In this document: positions 11,833 through 16,018 of the stretch, one piece after another
Layout: every line of letters begins with the position of its first letter
How positions within the stretch are numbered: the first letter of the stretch is position 1
DNA from: an uncultured Lachnospiraceae bacterium
Lineage (GTDB): Bacteria; Bacillota; Clostridia; Lachnospirales; Lachnospiraceae
Length of the DNA stretch: 16,018 bases
Assembly (NCBI GenBank): GCA_947382415.1
Contig: CANCYO010000062.1
Location: forward strand, 1-16,018
Reading direction: 5' to 3'
Translations under genes and position numbers: made by a program
Notes under the pieces: model-generated
Database searches by the model: none
Told to the model about the DNA's origin: nothing
The model's input: only the letters and a program-made list of their open reading frames with translations

Positions 11833-13647
11833 ATGGCTGAGTCAATGAAGGGTTTGAAGCGCACATGCCGCTGTGGAGAGCTGAGCGCCGTCAATGCAGG
11901 CGAGACTGTCACCGTTATGGGATGGGTGCAGAAGCAGAGGAACAAGGGAGGTATCATCTTTGTGGATCTGCGCGACCGCGCAGGGATTCTGCAGGTCATC
12001 TTTGAGGAGAGCGACTGCGGAGCGGAGAATTTCGCGAAGGCCGAGAAACTGCGCAGCGAGTTTGTGGTGGCTGTGACGGGTACTGTGACAAAGCGCCAGG
12101 GCGCCGTCAATGAGAACCTGTCCACCGGGGAGATCGAGGTGCGCGCCACCGGACTGCGGGTGCTCTCCGAGGCCGAGACTCCGCCCTTTCCCATCGAGGC
12201 CGATTCCAAGACCAAGGAGGAGCTTCGCTTAAAATACCGGTATCTGGATCTGAGAAGGCCGGATCTGCAGCGCAATCTGATTCTGAGAAGCAGGATCGCC
12301 ATTGCCATTCGCAGCTTTTTGAGCGATGAGGGATTCCTGGAGATAGAGACGCCCATCTTAAACAGATCGACGCCGGAGGGCGCAAGAGACTATCTGGTGC
12401 CCAGCCGCGTACATCCGGGCTGTTTTTACGCGCTGCCCCAGTCTCCGCAGATCTTTAAGCAGCTTTTGATGTGTTCCGGCTATGACAGGTATTTTCAGAT
12501 TGCAAAATGCTTCCGCGATGAAGATCTGCGGGCGGACCGTCAACCGGAGTTCACGCAGGTGGATCTGGAGATGTCTTTTGTGGATGTGGACGACGTCATC
12601 GATGTGACAGAGCGCATGGTGGCTGCGGTATGCAGGGAATCCATCGGGCTGGAGGTACAGCTCCCCTTAAAGCGTATGACATGGCAGGACGCCATGGACC
12701 GTTTTGGCTCCGATAAGCCCGACACGCGTTTTGGCATGGAGCTTACGGATGTGTCAGCCCTTGTGAAAGACTGTGGTTTCGGAGTGTTCACCGGTGCGCT
12801 GGAGAACGGAGGGAGCGTCCGCGGTATCAATGTGAAGGGACAGGCGGAGATGCCCAGAAAGAAGATCGACGCGCTGGTGGAGTTTGCCAAAGGCTATGGG
12901 GCCAAAGGACTGGCCTATCTGTCTGTAATGCCCGACGGCACTTACAAATCCTCCTTTGCGAAATTTATGACGGAGGAGGAACTGAAGGCTCTGACGGCGG
13001 CCATGGGCGGAGAGCCCGGAGATCTGTTGTTCTTTGCGGCGGACAGATTAAAGATCGTATACGCTGTGTTGGGAGCTTTGCGGGTGGAGATAGCCCGTCA
13101 GCTTGATCTGATCGACAGAGACCGCTTTGATTTCCTATGGGTTACGGAGTTCCCGCAGTTTGAGTGGAGCGACGAGGAAGAGCGCTATGTGGCCATGCAT
13201 CATCCGTTTACCATGCCCATGGAGGAGGATCTGGACAGACTCAATACCGAGCCGGGCAGTGTGCGGGCAAAGGCCTATGATATTGTGCTCAACGGTGTGG
13301 AGCTGGGCGGCGGCAGCGTGAGAATTTTCCAGAGCGACGTACAGGAGCGGATGTTCGAGGCGCTGGGATTCACGAAGGAGGAGGCTCACAGCCAGTTTGG
13401 TTTCCTGCTGGACGCTTTCAAATACGGCGTACCCCCTCATGCGGGACTTGCCATCGGATTGGACCGGCTTGTGATGCTGCTGGTTCGGGCCGAGAGCATT
13501 CGAGAGGTTATCGCCTTCCCCAAGGTGAAGGATGCGTCCTGTCTGATGTCCGAGGCCCCCGGGGAAGTTGCGCTAAAGCAGCTTGAGGAGCTGGCGCTGA
13601 GAGTGGTTGCCCCTGAGCAGACACAGGCTGAGTCCTCCGCGGAATAA
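11833..13647 (+). CDS. aspS: Aspartyl-tRNA synthetase AspRS (bacterial type)
   Basis: AspRS charges tRNA-Asp; this is a class II synthetase of 604 aa, the size of the bacterial form. An N-terminal OB-fold anticodon domain (about 1-110, with GWVQKQRNKGGIIFVDLRD) is followed by the class II core. Motif 1 lies around EIETPILNRSTPEGARD, motif 2 is FRDEDLRADRQPEFTQVD (227-244), and motif 3 is GLAIGLDRLVMLL with Arg545. The long insert between motifs 2 and 3 (roughly 290-420) is the bacterial GAD domain. The start at 11833 has AGG (11821-11823) and GGAAAA upstream, a modest site. hisS-aspS adjacency is conserved across Firmicutes. The last 20 or so residues are Glu/Ser/Ala-rich and probably disordered. 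No terminator of good quality follows. Confidence 0.97.
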   Translation: MAESMKGLKRTCRCGELSAVNAGETVTVMGWVQKQRNKGGIIFVDLRDRAGILQVIFEESDCGAENFAKAEKLRSEFVVAVTGTVTKRQGAVNENLSTGEIEVRATGLRVLSEAETPPFPIEADSKTKEELRLKYRYLDLRRPDLQRNLILRSRIAIAIRSFLSDEGFLEIETPILNRSTPEGARDYLVPSRVHPGCFYALPQSPQIFKQLLMCSGYDRYFQIAKCFRDEDLRADRQPEFTQVDLEMSFVDVDDVIDVTERMVAAVCRESIGLEVQLPLKRMTWQDAMDRFGSDKPDTRFGMELTDVSALVKDCGFGVFTGALENGGSVRGINVKGQAEMPRKKIDALVEFAKGYGAKGLAYLSVMPDGTYKSSFAKFMTEEELKALTAAMGGEPGDLLFFAADRLKIVYAVLGALRVEIARQLDLIDRDRFDFLWVTEFPQFEWSDEEERYVAMHHPFTMPMEEDLDRLNTEPGSVRAKAYDIVLNGVELGGGSVRIFQSDVQERMFEALGFTKEEAHSQFGFLLDAFKYGVPPHAGLAIGLDRLVMLLVRAESIREVIAFPKVKDASCLMSEAPGEVALKQLEELALRVVAPEQTQAESSAE

Positions 13648-13823
13648 GAAGATGGAATAAAGAGAATACCGAAGAGTCGGGACAGTGGGCTGTTATGGCG
13701 GCGGGGGATTTCCCCGGCAGTCCTGGCAGCTCTTTGCATTTTTCCGGCGGGTGTGAATCGGTGCAGAGCAAATATTGATGAACTCTGAATGAGCGGGAAT
13801 CTGACAGAAATGAGCGGGAAAAG
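13648..13823. other. Intergenic gap with a small hairpin and a repeated 12-mer
   Basis: There is no gene here. CGGGG (13702-13706) pairs with CCCCG (13712-13716) around GATTT, but no T run follows directly, so it is a poor terminator for aspS. AATGAGCGGGAA occurs at 13788-13799 and again at 13809-13820, 21 bp apart, and GAAATGAGCGG recurs inside the next gene at 13851-13861. I see no promoter with both hexamers for the following gene. Confidence 0.4.
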
Positions 13824-14519
13824 GTGAAATTATATTTACTTTCGATTGAAGAAATGAGCGGAGGAGCAGAGGCGGAGAGGCTTTGCGGGTGGGCCATGGG
13901 ATATCTGGATGCCCACCGGGCACAGAAAGCGGGGCGGATTCGGGCGGGAAACGCGAGGATGCTCTCCGTGGGAGCGGGGCTTTTGCTGCAGCTTATTGGA
14001 GCGGAGTCCGGTGACAGGGAATATCCTTTTTGTCTGCAGGTGTCGGATGTACTGCGCAGTCTGGAGCACAGAGATGCTCCGGTTGACATCGTCTATCGTT
14101 ACGGGGCGGGCGGAAAGCCGGATTTTGCAGATCGTGCGCTGCATTTCAGCCTGTCTCACTCGGGGCAGTATGTCTGCTGCGCGGTGGATGAGGCACAGAT
14201 CGGGGCGGATATCCAACAGATGCGTTCCATAAAGAGCAGGAAGCTTGTGGAGCGCCGCTTTTCGGAAAACGAGCGCACAGCGCTGGAAGCCTGTGAAAAT
14301 GACGCGGAACGGGAGCGGCTTTTTTACCGCATCTGGGTCAGGAAGGAATCCTATGCCAAGCTCACCGGAGAGGGGATTGCAGTTGCGGCAGGGCTGGATA
14401 CCGGAGAACTGGAACAGTCCGTGTGTTGGCGGGAATATACTTTGCCGGAGGGATATTTTATGGCCGTGTGCCAATATCGTCCGCAGGAGAGAGAGGATCA
14501 GGTAGTATGTCCGGAATGA
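13824..14519 (+). CDS. Sfp-type 4'-phosphopantetheinyl transferase
   Basis: This enzyme class moves phosphopantetheine from coenzyme A to a serine of acyl or peptidyl carrier proteins, activating them. The product is 231 aa, Sfp-sized, made of two similar halves, and clearly longer than housekeeping AcpS. Conserved features are HFSLSHSG (107-114, His112), IGADIQ (126-131, Asp129) and WVRKESYAKLTGEG (171-184, Glu175 and Lys179). The second acidic residue of the usual DxE metal site is Gln131 here. The start is GTG at 13824 with only a weak ribosome site, chosen because MKLYLLSIEE matches the usual N-terminus and no in-frame ATG lies upstream. Its end overlaps the ABC gene by 13 bp. No carrier protein, NRPS or PKS gene is in the window, so its target is unknown. 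Confidence 0.88.
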   Translation: MKLYLLSIEEMSGGAEAERLCGWAMGYLDAHRAQKAGRIRAGNARMLSVGAGLLLQLIGAESGDREYPFCLQVSDVLRSLEHRDAPVDIVYRYGAGGKPDFADRALHFSLSHSGQYVCCAVDEAQIGADIQQMRSIKSRKLVERRFSENERTALEACENDAERERLFYRIWVRKESYAKLTGEGIAVAAGLDTGELEQSVCWREYTLPEGYFMAVCQYRPQEREDQVVCPE

Positions 14520-15973
14520 AGAAATTACTGGTTTATCTGAGGGATTACAGGAAGGAGTCGGTGCTTGCGCCGCTCTTTAAACTGTTGGAAGCGTTTTTTG
14601 AACTGCTGGTGCCTCTGGTGATGGCAGCCATCATCGACAGGGGAATCGAGGAGGGCAACGGCGGTTATATCATGAAGCTGGGCGTCTGCCTGATCGTGTT
14701 GGCTGTGGTAGGGCTGACTGCCTCCATCACGGCTCAGTTTTTTGCGGCCAGAGCGGCGGTGGGATTCTCTGCCAGTCTGCGGCAGGCTCTTTTTTCCTAT
14801 ATTCAGGATCTGAAGTTCTCCAATATTGACAAAGTGGGAACAGCAACCATGATCACCCGTATGACCAGCGATATCAATCAGGTACAGAACGGGGTCAACA
14901 TGGTGCTGCGGTTGTTTTTGCGATCGCCTGTCATTGTGTTCGGAGCCATGATCATGGCCTTTTTTATCGATGTGCAGTGCGCGCTGGTGTTTGTTGTGGC
15001 CATTCCGCTGCTGGCTGTTGTGGTCATGGGAATCACATTTTTTACCATTCCTCTGTATAAAAAGGTGCAGGCGGCGCTGGATAAGGTACTCTCTACCACC
15101 AGAGAAAATCTCACAGGCGTACGTGTCATCAGGGCTTTCCACAGGGAGGCCGAAGAGGAGGCGCAGTTCCATCAGGAAAATACGGGGCTTTTGCGTCTGC
15201 AGGAATTTGTGGGAAGGATCAGCGCCTGTATGAATCCGGTGACTTATATCATCGTAAACGCCGCGATCATCGTGTTGATCTATACCGGTGCGGTACAGGT
15301 AAATGTGGGGAACCTCACCCGGGGCGAGGTGGTGGCCATCATCAACTATATGTCTCAGATTCTGGTGGAGCTGGTGAAGCTGGCCAATCTGATCATCACC
15401 ATCACCAAGGCCCTGGCCTGTGCAGACCGTGTGGCCTCCGTGTTTGAGATTCAGCCGCAAAAGGATTCCGATGTGCAGACCCATGCCGGGGCAGGAGGCG
15501 CAGGAGATTCGGCCCCTTATCTGGCTTTCGATCATGTCAGCCTCACTTATGAGGGAGCCGGCGCGGAGACTCTCAGAGAGATGCATTTTACAGTCAACAG
15601 GGGAGAGACCGTGGGGATCATCGGCGGTACCGGTTCCGGCAAGTCTTCGCTGGTCAATCTGATTCCGGGATTTTACCATGCCACTCAGGGCTGCATCAGG
15701 CTTGAGGGCACAGATCTGCGGGAGATACCGGAACAGGAGCTTCGCGCCCGGATCGGCATGGTGCCCCAGAAGGCAGTGCTCTTTAAGGGAACGATACGCA
15801 GCAATCTGCTGTGGGGCAGACCGGAGGCTTCGGATGAGGAATTGTGGCAGGCCATCGATACCGCACAGGCCAGAGAGGTGGTTGAGGGCAGAGAGGGCGG
15901 ACTGGACGCCGAGATTGCCCAGAACGGACGGAACCTCTCGGGAGGCCAGAGGCAGCGTCTCACCATTGCAAGG
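14507..15973 (+). CDS. ABC exporter, fused permease-ATPase, 3'-truncated by contig end
   Basis: This is a type IV (ABCB-like) exporter half-transporter: an N-terminal membrane domain of about six helices (roughly residues 20-310) fused to an ATPase domain. Walker A is GGTGSGKSS (373-381), the Q-loop glutamine is Gln421 in VPQKAVLF, and the signature LSGGQRQR is at 477-484. The frame is open to Arg489, where adapter sequence begins at 15974, so Walker B, the catalytic glutamate and the H-loop are missing because the contig ends and not because of a mutation. The ATG at 14507 is chosen for GAGAGGA (14491-14497) at good spacing; the ATG at 14516, which forms ATGA with the upstream stop, is an alternative. 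Such genes often come as a pair forming a heterodimer, and a partner may lie beyond the contig. The substrate is unknown. Confidence 0.93.
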
Positions 15974-16018
15974 AGATCGGAAGAGCACACGTCTGAACTC
16001 CAGTCACGCACGGACATC
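15974..16018 (+). other. Untrimmed Illumina TruSeq adapter and barcode (artefact)
   Basis: From 15974 the sequence reads AGATCGGAAGAGCACACGTC and continues to CTCCAGTCAC at 16007, the complete 34-base TruSeq read-1 adapter. An 8-base barcode GCACGGAC (16008-16015) follows, then ATC (16016-16018), the first bases of the constant segment after the index. This is library DNA, not genome. Translated in the ABC frame it gives RSEEHTSELQSR, and on the other strand DWSSDVCSSDL, both familiar adapter peptides. Confidence 0.98.

Noticed and set aside
14525..15988. 487-codon open frame on the minus strand
   Set aside because: It is antisense to the ABC exporter, starts inside the adapter sequence, and its translation shows no family features. 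The plus strand carries clear ABC motifs over the same bases.
15685..16017. Minus-strand frame beginning MSVRDWSSDVCSSDL
   Set aside because: The beginning is the reverse complement of the sequencing adapter, and the rest is antisense to the ATPase domain.
1..16018. Mobile element, prophage, defence island or CRISPR array
   Set aside because: No transposase, integrase, spaced direct repeats or defence-type genes; gene content is conserved chromosomal housekeeping.

Overview
This window is the end of a draft contig from a low-to-mid GC Firmicute, most likely a Lachnospiraceae/Clostridia member. The evidence is strong AAGGAGG-type ribosome sites, a bifunctional Rel-type alarmone enzyme, and the conserved apt-relA...hisS-aspS order known from Firmicutes, here with the clostridial MBL-hemZ insertion. 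Almost all of it is single-copy chromosomal housekeeping DNA. I see no phage, insertion sequence, CRISPR array, tRNA or rRNA.

Layout: (1) 1-2943, plus strand: purA with its own promoter, then a LysR regulator and a HAD phosphatase, tightly spaced. (2) 2891-3398: a small two-helix membrane protein on the minus strand. It overlaps the end of the HAD gene and is transcribed away from a compact divergent promoter region that contains a perfect 15-bp palindrome. (3) 3399-7328: a SEC-C protein, a stand-alone tandem CBS protein, apt and relA, all plus strand. (4) 7406-10479: an MBL-fold hydrolase, hemZ and a DUF362 protein. (5) 10486-13647: hisS and aspS, separated by a short A-rich tandem repeat. 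(6) 13824-15973: an Sfp-type phosphopantetheinyl transferase overlapping an ABC exporter gene cut by the contig end. (7) 15974-16018: Illumina adapter, not genome.

Functional theme: purA and apt make AMP by the de novo branch and by salvage, and relA makes and degrades (p)ppGpp. The small CBS protein two genes upstream of relA has the length and layout of the DarB/CbpB family. In Bacillus and Listeria, members of that family bind c-di-AMP and control Rel. This linkage is the most interesting biological hint in the window, but it is inference. hisS and aspS supply charged tRNAs, whose shortage is what Rel senses.

The last 45 bases match the TruSeq read-1 adapter, an 8-nt barcode and the first bases of the following constant segment. 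They should be trimmed. I found no convincing previously undescribed system.
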